Under the pieces are notes generated by a model. That model was not told where the DNA came from. It ran no database searches and saw only the letters and a list, made by a program, of their open reading frames with translations. DNA of 64,000 nt from Symsagittifera roscoffensis. Lineage: Eukaryota > Xenacoelomorpha > Acoela > Convolutidae. The translations under genes and the position numbers were made by a program. Shown piece after piece: positions 15,501 through 26,690 of this stretch (within the stretch, counting starts at the first letter, position 1; each line of letters begins with the position of its first letter). The stretch covers positions 39,052,532 to 39,116,531 of the forward strand of contig NC_087064.1 of NCBI RefSeq assembly GCF_963678635.1. Reading direction: 5' to 3'.

Positions 15501-15900
15501 GCTTTTTCTGCATGACTCATACTTCCTATGATGTAGATTGAAAGTCTTTTTAGTTTTTTTGATTCTGAACAAATTTTGTCTGCATAATCAATTCTCAAAA
15601 GTCGATAATTTCCGAGATAGCATGTTGATGTAGCTTTTTCCGAATGACTCATACATCCTTTTATGAAGATTGAAAGTCTTTTTTTGTTGTTTTGTGATTC
15701 TGAACATTTTTTGTCTTCATAATCAGGAGTCAAAAAGCGAAAATTTTCGAGATGGCCTGATAATATAGCTATTTCTGGATGACCCATACATCCTATGACA
15801 AAGATAATTTTCCCAGCTGTTTTTTGATTCTAAGCAATTTCTGTCTTCATAATCAAGTCTCGAAAGTCGATAGTTTCCGGAATAGCATGTTGATGTAGCT
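12600..15900. repeat. Higher-order repeat, about 1.6 kb, two copies
   Basis: Matching variant monomers are found at 12,764 and 14,373 (offset 1,609), 13,590 and 15,185 (offset 1,595), and 13,821 and 15,416 (offset 1,595). The unit is therefore about 1.6 kb, or 12 monomers, present twice in tandem. Small indels in A-runs, for example in the 14,805 and 15,068 regions, explain the changing offset. Edges are approximate. Confidence 0.8.
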
Positions 15901-15950
15901 TTTTCTGCATGACTCATACTTCCTATGATGAAGATTGGAAATCTTTTTTA

Positions 15951-17720
15951 GTTTGTTTTTATTCTAAACATTTTTTGTCGTCCTAATCAAGTCTCAAAAG
16001 TCAATAGTTTCCGAGATAGCAGAATGAAGTAGCTTTTTCTGGATGAGTCATACAACCTTTGATGAAGTGGATAAAAAAAAATTCAGTTGTTTTTTGATTC
16101 TAAACATCTTTCTTCTTCATAATCAAGTCTCAAAGGTCAATATTTTCCAAAGTAGCATGATGATGTAGCTTTTTCTGGATGATGACTTATACATCCTTTG
16201 ACAAAGATAAAAGAAAAAATCAGTTATTTTTTGACTTAAAACAACTTTTGTCTTCAAAATCAGGTCTCAAAAGTCGATAGTTTTCGAAGTAACATGGTGA
16301 TGTTGTTTTTTTCTGAAAGACTTTTACATCCTAAGATGAAGATTGAAACTCTTTTCTAGTTGTTTTTTTTTTATTCTAAACAATTTTTGTCTTCATACTC
16401 GAGACTCAAAATTGGATAGTTTCCGAGAAAGCACGATGATGTAGCTTTTTCTGGATGACTCAAACATCCTATGTTATAAAAATATAATTTTTTAGTATTT
16501 TTTTTTAACAACAGTTGTTTTCATAATCAGGTTTCAAAAGCCGATAGTTTTCGAGATAACATGATGATGTACCTTTTTCTGGATGACTCATACATCCTAT
16601 GATGAAGATTGAAAATCTTTTTTGTTGTTGTTTGAATCTAAACAATTTTTGTCTTCATACTCGAGACTCAAAATTGGATAGTTTCCGAGAAAGCACGATG
16701 ATGTAGCTTTTTCTGGATGACTCATACATCCTTTGATAACGATAAAAGAAAAAATCAGTTATTTTTTGACTCAAAACAACTTTTGTCTTTATCGTCAGGT
16801 CTTAAAAGTTGATAGTTTCCGAGGAAGCACGATGATGTAGCTTTTTCTGGATGACTCAAACATCCTATGTTATAAAAATATAATTTTTTAGTATTTTTTT
16901 TCAACAACAGTTGTTTTCATAATCAGGTTTCGAAAGCCGATAGTTTTCGAGATAACATGATGATGTAGCTTTTTCTGGATGAATCATACATCCTAAAGAA
17001 GATTGGAAATCTTTTTTTGTTGTTTTTTTTATTCTAAACATCATTTGTCTTCCTAATCAAGTCTCAAAAATCAATAGTTTCCGAGATAGCAGGATGAAGT
17101 AGCTTTTACAGGATGAGTCATACAATCTTTGATGAGGTGGATAAAAAAAATTTCAGTTGTTTTTTTATTCTAAACATCTTTCTTCTTCATAATCAAGTCT
17201 CAAAGGTCAATTTTTTCCAAAATAGCATGAGGATGTAGCTTTTTCTGGATGACTCATACAGCCTTTGATAAAGATAAAAGAAAAAATCAGTTATTTTTTG
17301 ACTTAAAACAACTTTTGTTTTCATAGTCAGGTCTTAAAAGTCAATAGTTTTCGAAATAGCATGATGATGTAGCTTTTTCTGGATGACTCATACATCCTAA
17401 GATGAAGAATGAAAACCTTTATCAGTTGTTTTTTGATTCTAAATATATTTTGTCTCCATAATTGAGACTCAAAAGTCGACAGTTTCCGAGGAAGCACGAT
17501 GATGTATTTTTTTAGGATGACTCAAACGTCCTATGTTAAAAACATATAAAATTTTAGTTACATTTTGATTATCAACAACTTTTGTCTTCGTAATCAGGTC
17601 TCAAAAGTCGATAGTTTTCGAGATAGCATGATGTTGTTGTTTTTTCTGAATGACTTATACATCCTAAGATGAAGATTGAAAATCTTCTTTAGTTGTTTTT
17701 TTTTTATTCTAAACAATTTT
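15951..17720. repeat. Mixed/diverged satellite monomers between families
   Basis: The monomer frame continues, and TAGCTTTTTCTGGATGACTC is recognisable in most units. The rest is much more diverged than on either side, with variants such as TGGATAAAAAAAA (near 16,069 and 17,140) and CGAGACTCAAAATTGG (16,399 and 16,670). This zone joins the two main families and probably holds the older, less homogenised part of the array. No gene is seen. Confidence 0.85.
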
Positions 17721-19290
17721 TGTCTTCCTAATCAAGTCACAGATTTTAATAGTTTTCGAGATAGCATGATGATGTAGCTTTTTCAGGATGGCTCATACAT
17801 CCTAACTAAGATAAAAACTGAAATTCTTTTTTAGTTTTTTTTATTCTAAACAAATTTTGTCTTCCTAATCAAGCCTCAGATTTCAATAATTTCATAGATG
17901 TCATGATGATGTAGCTTCTTCAGGATGACTCATACATCCTAAGATGAAGATTGAAATTCTTTTTTAGTTGTTTTTTGATTCCAAACAACTTTTGTCTTCC
18001 TAATCAAGTCTCAGATTTTAATAGTTTTTGATATAGCATGATGATGTAGCTTTTTCCGAATGACTTATACATCCTAAGATGAAGATTGAAATTCTCTTTT
18101 AGTTGTTTTTTGATTTCAAACAACTTTTGTCTTCCTAATCAAGCCTCAGATTTCAATAATTTCATAGATGTCATGATGATGTAGCTTCTTCAGGATGACT
18201 CATACATCCTAAGATGAAGATTGAAATTCTTTTTTAGTTGTTTTTTGATTCCAAACAACTTTTGTCTTCCTAATCAAGTCTCAGATTTTAATAGTTTTCG
18301 AGATAGCATGATGATGTAGCTTTTTCTGGATGACTCATACATCCTAAGATGAAGAATGAAAACCTTTATCAGTTGTTTTTTGATTCTAAATATATTTTGT
18401 CTCCATAATCGAGACTCAAAAGTCGACAGTTTCCGAGGAAGCACGATGATGTATTTTTTTAGGATGACTCAAACGTCCTATGTTAAAAACATATAAAATT
18501 TTAGTTACATTTTGATTATCAACAACTTTTGTCTTCGTAATCAGGTCTCAAAAGTCGATAGTTTTCGAGATAGCATGATGTTGTTGTTTTTTCTGAATGA
18601 CTTATACATCCTAAGATGAAGATTGAAAATCTTCTTTAGTTGTTTTTTTTTTATTCTAAACAATTTTTGTCTTCCTAATCAAGTCACAGATTTTAATAGT
18701 TTTCGAGATAGCATGATGATGTAGCTTTTTCAGGATGGCTCATACATCCTAACTAAGATAAAAACTGAAATTCTTTTTTAGTTTTTTTTATTCTAAACAA
18801 ATTTTGTCTTCCTAATCAAGCCTCAGATTTCAATAATTTCATAGATGTCATGATGATGTAGCTTCTTCAGGATGACTCATACATCCTAAGATGAAGATTG
18901 AAATTCTTTTTTAGTTGTTTTTTGATTCCAAACAACTTTTGTCTTCCTAATCAAGTCTCAGATTTTAATAGTTTTCGAGATAGCATGATGATGTAGCTTT
19001 TTCCGAATGACTTATACATCCTAAGATGAAGATTGAAATTCTCGTTTAGTTGTTTTTTGATTTCAAACAACTTTTGGCTTCCAAATCAAGTCTCAGATTT
19101 TAGTAGTTTTCGAGATAGCATGATGATGTAGCTTTATCTGAATGACTCATACATCCTAACTAAGATATAGATTGAAACTCTTTTTTAGTCGTTTTTTGAT
19201 TCTAAACAACTTTTGTCTTCATCAAGTCTCAGATTTTAATAGTTTTCGAGATAGCATGATGATGTAGCTTTTTCTGAATGACTCATACAT
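17401..19290. repeat. Higher-order repeat, 947 bp, two tandem copies
   Basis: The block beginning GATGAAGAATGAAAACC at 17,401 recurs at 18,348, offset 947, with near-identical sequence after it: the CATATAAAATTTTAG variant, the TGATGTTGTTGTTTTTTC variant and the CTAACTAAGATAAAAACTG variant. Seven monomers of about 135 bp fit this length. Copy two diverges toward its right end. A related copy of the same variants is seen again from about 23,061. Confidence 0.85.
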
Positions 19291-21580
19291 CCTAAGATGA
19301 AGTTTGAAATTCTTTTTTAGTTGTTTTTTGATTCCAAACAACTTTTGTCTTCCTAATCAAGTCTCAGATTTTAGTAGTTTTCGAGATAGCATGATGATGT
19401 AGCTTTTTCTGAATGACTTACACATCCTAAGATGAAGATTGAAATTCTCTTTTAGTTGTTTTTTGATTTCAAACAACTTTTGTCTTCCAAATCAAGTCTC
19501 AGATTTTAATAGTTTTCGAGATAGCATGATGATGTAGCTTTTTCTGAATGACTCATACATCCTAACTAAGATATAGATTGAAACTATTTTTAAGTTGTTT
19601 TTTTTTATTCTAAACAAATTTTGTCTTCCTAATCAAGCCTCAGATTTCAATAATTTCCTAGATGTCATGATGATGTAGCTTCTTCAGGATGACTCATACA
19701 TCCTAAGATGAAGATTGAAATTCTTTTTTAGTTGTTTTTTTGATTCCAAACAACTTTTGTCTTCCTAATCAAGTCTCAGATTTTAATAGTTTTCGAGATA
19801 GCATGATGATGTAGCTTTTTCCGAATGACTTATACATCCTAAGATGAAGATTGAAATTCTCTTTTAGTTGTTTTTTGATTTCAAACAACTTTTGTCTTCC
19901 AAATCAAGTCTCAGATTTTAATAGTTTTCGAGATAGCATGATGATGTAGCTTTTTCTGAATGACTCATACATCCTAACTAAGATATAGATTGAAACTCTT
20001 TTTTAGTCGTTTTTTGATTCTAAACAACTTTTGTCTTCATCAAAACTCAGATTTTAATAGTTTTCGAGATAGCATGATGATGTAGCTTTTTCTAAATGAT
20101 TCATACATCCTAACTAAGATATAGATTGAAACTCTTTTTTAGTTGTTTTTTTGATTTTAAACAACTTTTGTCTTCATCAAGTCTCAGATTCTAATAGTTT
20201 CCAACATAGCATTATGATGTAGCTTTTTCTGAATGACTCATACATCCTAAGATGAAGATTGAGACTCTTTTTTAGTTGTTTTATGATTCTAAACAACTTT
20301 TGTCTTCCTAATCAAGTCTCAGATTTTAATAGTTTTCGAGATAGCATGATGATGTAGCTTTTTCCGAATGACTTATACATCCTAAGATGAAGATTGAAAT
20401 TCTCTTTTAGTTGTTTTTTGATTTCAAACAACTTTTGTCTTCCAAATCAAGTCTCAGATTTTAATAGTTTTCGAGATAGCATGATGATGTAGCTTTTTCT
20501 GAATGACTCATACATCCTAACTAAGATATAGATTGAAACTCTTTTTTAGTCGTTTTTTGATTCTAAACAACTTTTGTCTTCATCAAAACTCAGATTTTAA
20601 TAGTTTTCGAGATAGCATGATGATGTAGCTTTTTCTGAATGACTCATACATCCTAACTAAGATATAGATTGAAACTCTTTTTTAGTTGTTTTTTTGATTT
20701 TAAACAACTTTTGTCTTCATCAAGTCTCAGATTCTAATAGTTTCCAACATAGCATTATGATGTAGCTTTTTCTGAATGACTCATACATCCTAAGATGAAG
20801 ATTGAGACTCTTTTTTAGTTGTTTTATGATTCTAAACAACTTTTGTCTTCCTAATAAAGTCTCAGATTTTAATAGTTTGCGAGATAGCATGATGATGTAG
20901 CTTTTTCTGAATGACTCATACATCCTAACTAAGATATAGATTGAAACTCTTTTTAGTCGTTTTTTGATTCTAAACAACTTTTGTCTTCATCAAAGCTCAG
21001 ATTTTAATAGTTTTCGAGATAGCATGATGATGTAGCTTTTTCCGAATGACTTATACATCCTAAGATGAAGATTGAAATTCTCTTTTAGTTGTTTTTTGAT
21101 TTCAAACAACTTTTGTCTTCCAAATCAAGTCTCAGATTTTAATAGTTTTCGAGATAGTATGATGATGTAGCTTTTTCTGAATGACTCATACATCCTAACT
21201 AAGATATAGATTGAAACTCTTTTTTAGTCGTTTTTTGATTCTAAACAACTTTTGTCTTCATCAAAACTCAGATTTTAATAGTTTTCGAGATAGCATGATG
21301 ATGTAGCTTTTTCTGAATGACTCATACATCCTAACTAAGATATAGATTGAAACTCTTTTTTAGTTGTTTTTTTGATTTTAAACAACTTTTGTCTTCATCA
21401 AGTCTCAGATTCTAATAGTTTCCAACATAGCATTATGATGTAGCTTTTTCTGAATGACTCATACATCCTAAGATGAAGATTGAGACTCTTTTTTAGTTGT
21501 TTTATGATTCTAAACAACTTTTGTCTTCCTAATAAAGTCTCAGATTTTAATAGTTTGCGAGATAGCATGATGATGTAGCT
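17721..21580. repeat. Satellite array, family 2 (135-bp monomers)
   Basis: Monomers here carry CAGATTTTAATAGTTTTCG, GATAGCATGATGATGTAGC and GAATGACTCATACATCC. Spacing is commonly 135 bp (for example AAACAACTTTTGTCTTCC at 17,983 and 18,118). A subset ends in CTAACTAAGATATAGATTG, and a shorter variant reads GTCTTCATCAAGTCTC. A block with TTCCAACATAGCATTATGATG recurs near 20,200, 20,740 and 21,420, showing further local higher-order structure. No gene is seen. Confidence 0.95.
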
Positions 21581-22482
21581 TTTTCTGGATGACTCATACA
21601 TCCTATGATGAAGAATAAAATTTTTCAGAAATTAATTTTTGAATCTAAACAATTTTTGTTCCATAACCAATTCTCAAAATTTGATATTTTCCGAGATTGC
21701 AGGATGAAGTAGCTTTTTCTGGATGACTCTTACATTCTTTTTGATGATGTGGATAGAAAAAATTTTGGTTGTTTTTTGATTGTAAACATCTTTCTTCTTC
21801 ATAATCAAGTCTCAAAAGTCCACAGTTTCCGAGGTAGCATGATGATGTAGCTTTTTCTGGATGACTGATATATCTTATGCTGAAGATAAAAAACTTTTTC
21901 AGTTGCTTTAATTCCAAACTATTTTTGACTTCAGAATTATGTATCAAAAACCGATTGTTTCCGAGATAGCCTGATGACGTAGCTTTTTCTGGATGACTCA
22001 AACTTCCTATAATGAAGATAGGTTTTTTTAGTTGTTTTTTGATTCTAAACATCTTTTTTATTCATGATCAAGTCTCACAGGTCAATCTTTTCCGAGATTG
22101 CATGATGATGTAGCTTTTTCTGGATGACTCTTACATCCTATGATGAAAATTTTCAAAAAAATTTAGTTTTTTTTATACTAAACAATTTTTGCCTTACTAA
22201 TCAAGTCTCAGATTTCAAAAGTTTTCGAGATAGCATGATGAAGTAGCTTCTTCTGGATAACTCATTCACCCTATGATTCGGATATTTTTTTCAGTTGTTT
22301 TTTGATTCCAAACAACTTCTGTCTTCATAATTGAGTCTCAAAAATTGATAGTTTCCAAGATGTCATGATGATGTAGCTTTTTCTGGATGACTCGTACATC
22401 CTATGATGAAGATTGAAAATCTTTTTAAAATTTTTTTTCGATTATAAACAACTGTCTTCATAATCGAGTCTCAAAAGTCGAC
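21581..22482. repeat. Diverged satellite block, copy 1, leading into the pol fragment
   Basis: After CCTATGATGAAGAATAAAA the monomers become unlike either family (marker words GGAAAAATTTTGGTTG-like, CCACAGTTTCCGAGG, GAAGATAGGTTTTTTTAG). The first about 520 bp recur at 26,164, 28,868 and 30,488. This copy and the one at 30,488 also share the following 380 bp and the pol fragment, offset 8,908. The shared sequence shows that the whole segment, satellite plus retroelement junction, was copied as a unit. Confidence 0.9.
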
Positions 22483-22966
22483 ACCAAGGTCAATACCGTT
22501 TCAACTGCTTCGTGATTCGGCCTGACCCCGTGTTTATTTACTAGACGACCCAGATGCTTGATTGAGTCTCTCAGGATTTCGCACTTGGAATTTTCGCATT
22601 TCAGACCGGCCTGTTTCATGCAAGTAAAGACCTCGTCTAGTCTCTCTATATGGTCCTCCAGCGTTGGTGTCGCAATCATCACGTCATCAACGTAACACAT
22701 TATCAGGTTGCCATACTTCCCATACCCACGGGGACTTCGACGGTTCAATCATGTCGTATTTCTTTAACATTTCAAAATCTTTCCGGCATGCTTCCGACTT
22801 GTGTCGGGTCATTCACCTAGCTCCCGCCCTATGAGGTACCGAAGCCTCTTCTATGTCTATCTCATGTTCTACGAAATTACAGCTTCCTACATCAGCCTTG
22901 TGCTTCAAAAAAACGTCTGCGTTCCGATTCAACGCAACTCTGTGCGAGTCCAGCTCCTTATCCGAT
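22483..22966 (-). pseudogene. Ty3/gypsy pol fragment (pre-RT and RT pieces), trapped in satellite
   Basis: On the minus strand this reads from the segment before RT (HKADVGSCNFVEHEID, PHRAGAR), through a stop, into the start of RT (SKSPW). It then jumps, with loss of most of the RT palm, to the catalytic box MCYVDD (codons for YVDD at 22,694-22,683) and HLGRLVNKHGVRPN, and stops abruptly at satellite sequence after EAVETVLTL. Family knowledge: YVDD is the metal-binding motif of Ty3/gypsy reverse transcriptase. The fragment matches 31,391-31,874 base for base as far as I compared (offset 8,908), including the internal RT deletion. It is therefore a secondary copy made by rearrangement, not a new insertion. 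Right of 22,966 the sequence returns to satellite within a T-run. It is certainly non-functional. Confidence 0.93.
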
Positions 22967-25900
22967 TTTTTTTGACTTAAAACAACTTTTGTTTTCATAG
23001 TCAGGTCTTAAAAGTCGATAGTTTTCGAAATAGCATGATGATGTAGCTTTTTCTGGATGACTCATACATCCTAAGATGAAGAATGAAAACCTTTATCAGT
23101 TGTTTTTTGATTCTAAATATACTTTGTGTCCATAATCGAGACTCAAAAGTCGACAGTTTCCGAGGAAGCATGATGATGTATTTTTTTAGGATGACTCAAA
23201 CATCCTATGTTAAAAACATATAAAATTTTAGTTACATTTTGATTATCAACAATTTTTGTCTTCGTAATCAGGTCTCAAAAGTCGATAGTTTTCGAGATAG
23301 CATGATGATGTTGTTTTTTCTGAATGACTTATACATCCTAAGATGAAGATTGAAACTCTTTTTTAGTTGTTTTTTGATTCCAAACAACTTTTGTCTTCCT
23401 AATCAAGTCTCAGATTTTAATAGTTTTCGAGATAGCATGATGATTTTGCTTTTTCTGGATGACTCATACATCCTTTGACAAAGATAAAAGAAAAACTCAG
23501 TTATTTTTTGACTTAAAACAAATTTTGTCTTCAAAATCAGGTCTCAAAAGTCGATAGTTTTCGAGATAGCATGATGATGTTGTTTTTTCTGAATGACTTA
23601 TACATCCTAAGATGAAGATTGAAAATCTTTTTTAGTTGTTTTTTTTTTATTCTAAACAATTTTGTCTTCCTAATCAAGTCACAGATTTTAATAGTTTTCG
23701 AGATAGCATGATGATGTAGCTTTTTCAGAATGGCTCATACATCCTAACTAAGATGAAAATTGAAATTCTTTTTTAGTTTTTTTTATTCTAAACAAATTTT
23801 GTCTTCCTAATCAAGCCTCAGATTTCAATAATTTCCTAGATGTCATGATGATGTAGCTTCTTCAGGATGACTCATACATCCTAAGATGAAGATTGAAATT
23901 CTTTTTTAGTTGTTTTTTGATTCCAAACAACTTTTGTCTTCCTAATCAAGTCTCAGATTTTAATAGTTTTCGAGATAGCATGATGATGTAGCTTTTTCCG
24001 AATGACTTATACATCCTAAGTTGAAGATTGAAATTCTCTTTTAGTTGTTTTTTGATTTCAAACAACTTTTGTCTTCCAAATCAAGTCTCAGATTTTAATA
24101 GTTTTCGAGATAGCATGATGATGTAGCTTTTTCTGGATGACTCATACATCCTTTGACAAAGATAAAAGAAAAAATCAGTTATTTTTTGACTTAAAACAAC
24201 TTTTGTCTTCAAAATCAGGTCTCAAAAGTCGATAGTTTTCGAGATAGCATGATGATGTTGTTTTTTCTGAATGACTTATACATACTAAGATGAAGATTGA
24301 AAATCTTTTTTAGTTGTTTTTTTTTTATTCTAAACAATTTTTGTCTTCCTAATCAAGTCACAGATTTTAATAGTTTTCGAGATAGCATGATGATGTAGCT
24401 TTTTCAGAATGGCTCATACATCCTTACTAAGACGAAAACTGAAATTCTTTTTTAGTTGTTTTTTGATTCCAAACAACTTTTGTCTTCCTAATCAAGTCTC
24501 AGATTTTAATAGTTTTCGAGATAGCATGATGATGTAGCTTTTTCCGAATGACTTATACATCCTAAGATGAAGATTGAAATTCTCTTTTAGTTGTTTTTTG
24601 ATTTCAAACAACTTTTGTCTTCCAAATCAAGTCTCAGATTTTAATAGTTTTCGAGATAGCATGATGATGTAGCTTTTTCTGAATGACTCATACATCCTAA
24701 CTAAGATATAGATTGAAACTCTTTTTAGTCGTTTTTTGATTCTAAACAACTTTTGTCTTCATCAAGTCTCAGATTTTAATAGTTTTCGAGATAGCATGAT
24801 AATGCAGCTTTTTCTGAATGACTCATACATCCTAAGATGAAGATTAAAACTCTTTTTTAGTTGTTTTTTGATTCCAATTAATTTTTTTCTTCCTAATCAA
24901 GTCTCAGATTTTAATAGTTTTCGAGATAGCATGATGATGTAGCTTTTTCTGAATGACTCATACATCCTAACTAAGATATAGATTGAAACTCTTTTTTAGT
25001 TGTTTTTTTGATTTTAAACAACTTTTGTCTTCATCAAGTCTCAGATTCTAATAGTTTCCAACATAGCATAATGATATAGCTTTTTCTGAATGACTCATAC
25101 ATCCTAAGATGAAGATTGAAATTCTTTTTTGGTTGTTTTTTGATTCCAAACAACTTTTGTCTTCCTAATCAAGTCTCAGATTTTAATAGTTTTTGAGATA
25201 GCATGATGATGTAGCTTTTTCTGAATGACTCATACATCCTAAGATATAGATTGAAACTCTTTTTTAGTTGTTTTTTTTATTCTAAACAAATTTTGTCTTC
25301 ATCAAGTCTCAGATTCTAATAGTTTCCAACATATCATGATGATGTAGCTTTTTCTGAATGACTCATACATCCTAAGATATAGATTGAAACTCTTTTTTAG
25401 TTGTTTTTTTTATTCTAAACAAATTTTGTCTTCCTAATCAAGCCTCAGATTTCAATAATTTCCTGGATGTCATGATAATGTAGCTTCTTCAGGATGACTC
25501 ATACATCCTAAGATGAAGATTGAAATTCTTTTTTAGTTGTTTTTTGATTCCAAACAACTTTTGTCTTCCAAATCAAGTCTCAGATTTTAATAGTTTTCGA
25601 GATAGCATGATGATGTAGCTTTTTCTGAATGACTCATACATCCTAACTAAGATATAGATTGAAACTCTTTTTTAGTCGTTTTTTGATTCTAAACAACTTT
25701 TGTCTTCATCAAGTCTCAGATTTTAATAGTTTTCGAGATAGCATGATGATGTAGCTTTTTCTGAATGACTCATACATCCTAAGATGAAGATTAAAACTCT
25801 TTTTTAGTTGTTTTTTGATTCCAATTAATTTTTTTCTTCCTAATCAAGTCTCAGATTTTAATAGTTTTCGAGATAGCATGATGATGTAGCTTTTTCTGAA

Positions 25901-26163
25901 TGACTCATACATCCTAACTAAGATATAGCTTGAAACTCTTTTTTAGTTGTTTTTTTGATTTTAAACAACTTTTGTCTTCATCAAGTCTCAGATTCTAATA
26001 GTTTCCAACATAGCATGATGATGTAGCTTTTTCTGAATGACTCATACATCCTAAGATGAAGATTGAAACTCTTTTTTAGTTGTTTTTTGATTCTAAACAA
26101 CTTTTGTCTTCCTAATCAAGTCTCAGATTTTAATAGTTTGCGAAATAGCATGATGATGTAGCT
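22967..26163. repeat. Satellite array, family 2, continued
   Basis: Family-2 monomers resume directly after the pol fragment, beginning in a T-run followed by GACTTAAAACAAC. Variants seen in the 947-bp higher-order repeat recur here (for example GATGAAGAATGAAAACC at 23,061). The marker CCAATTAATTTTTTTCTTCC occurs at about 24,872 and 25,819, spacing about 946 bp, so the same seven-monomer periodicity continues. No gene is seen. Confidence 0.95.
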
Positions 26164-26690
26164 TTTTCTGGATGACTCATACATCCTATGATGAAGAATA
26201 AAATTTTTCAGAAATTAATTTTTGAATCTAAACAATTTTTGTTCCATAATCAATTCTCAAAATTTGATATTTTCCGAGATTGCAGGATAAAGTCGCTTTT
26301 TCTGGATGACTCTTACATTCTTTTTGATGATGTGGATAGAAAAAATTTTGGTTGTTTTTTGATTGTAAACATCTTTCTTCTTCATAATCAAGTCTCAAAA
26401 GTCCACAGTTTCCGAGGTAGCATGATGATGTAGCTTTTTCTGGATGACTGATATATCTTATGCTGAAGATAAAAAACTTTTTCAGTTGCTTTTAATTCCA
26501 AACTATTTTTGACTTCAGAATTATGTATCAAAAACCGATTGTTTCCGAGATAGCCTGATGACGTAGCTTTTTCTGGATGACTCAAACTTCCTATAATGAA
26601 GATAGGTTTTTTTAGTTGTTTTTTGATTCTAAACATCTTTTTTATTCATGATCAAGTCTCACAGGTCAACCTTTTCCGAGATTGCATGAT
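26164..26690. repeat. Diverged satellite block, copy 2
   Basis: Near-identical to 28,868-29,394 (offset 2,704) and 30,488-31,014, and slightly different from 21,581-22,110 (for example AAAGTCGC in place of GAAGTAGC). Unlike copies 1 and 4 it returns to ordinary family-2 monomers at about 26,700, without the pol fragment. The open frames on both strands here recur in every copy and have no recognisable domain; I treat them as chance frames. Confidence 0.9.

Larger units (their letters stand above)
1..15950. repeat. Satellite array, family 1 (about 130-135 bp monomers, A/B types)
   Basis: Head-to-tail monomers; the shared word AACTTTTGTC or its variant recurs at 11, 141, 276, 411 and 541, so steps are 130-135 bp. 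Two monomer types tend to alternate. Type A has CAAAAGTCGATAGTTTCC and GATAGCATGTTGATG. Type B has GGTGTCAAAAAGCGAAA and GATGGCCTGATAATG. Both share GTAGC, a T-run, then GGATGACTCATACATCC. The strand is AT-rich with many T-runs. Minus-strand reading frames of 60-123 codons here are repeat translations (SHPEKATSTCYLGNYR-like units), not genes. Position 1 is inside the array, so its left end is not seen. Confidence 0.97.

Noticed and set aside
2766-15917. Many minus-strand frames with MSHPEKATSTCYLGNYRLLR-like repeats, as a possible Cys-containing repeat protein
   Set aside because: They are translations of satellite monomers whose lengths are often a multiple of three. Frames break after two or three monomers, have no consistent start and follow DNA variants exactly. 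No conserved protein-level signal independent of the DNA repeat.
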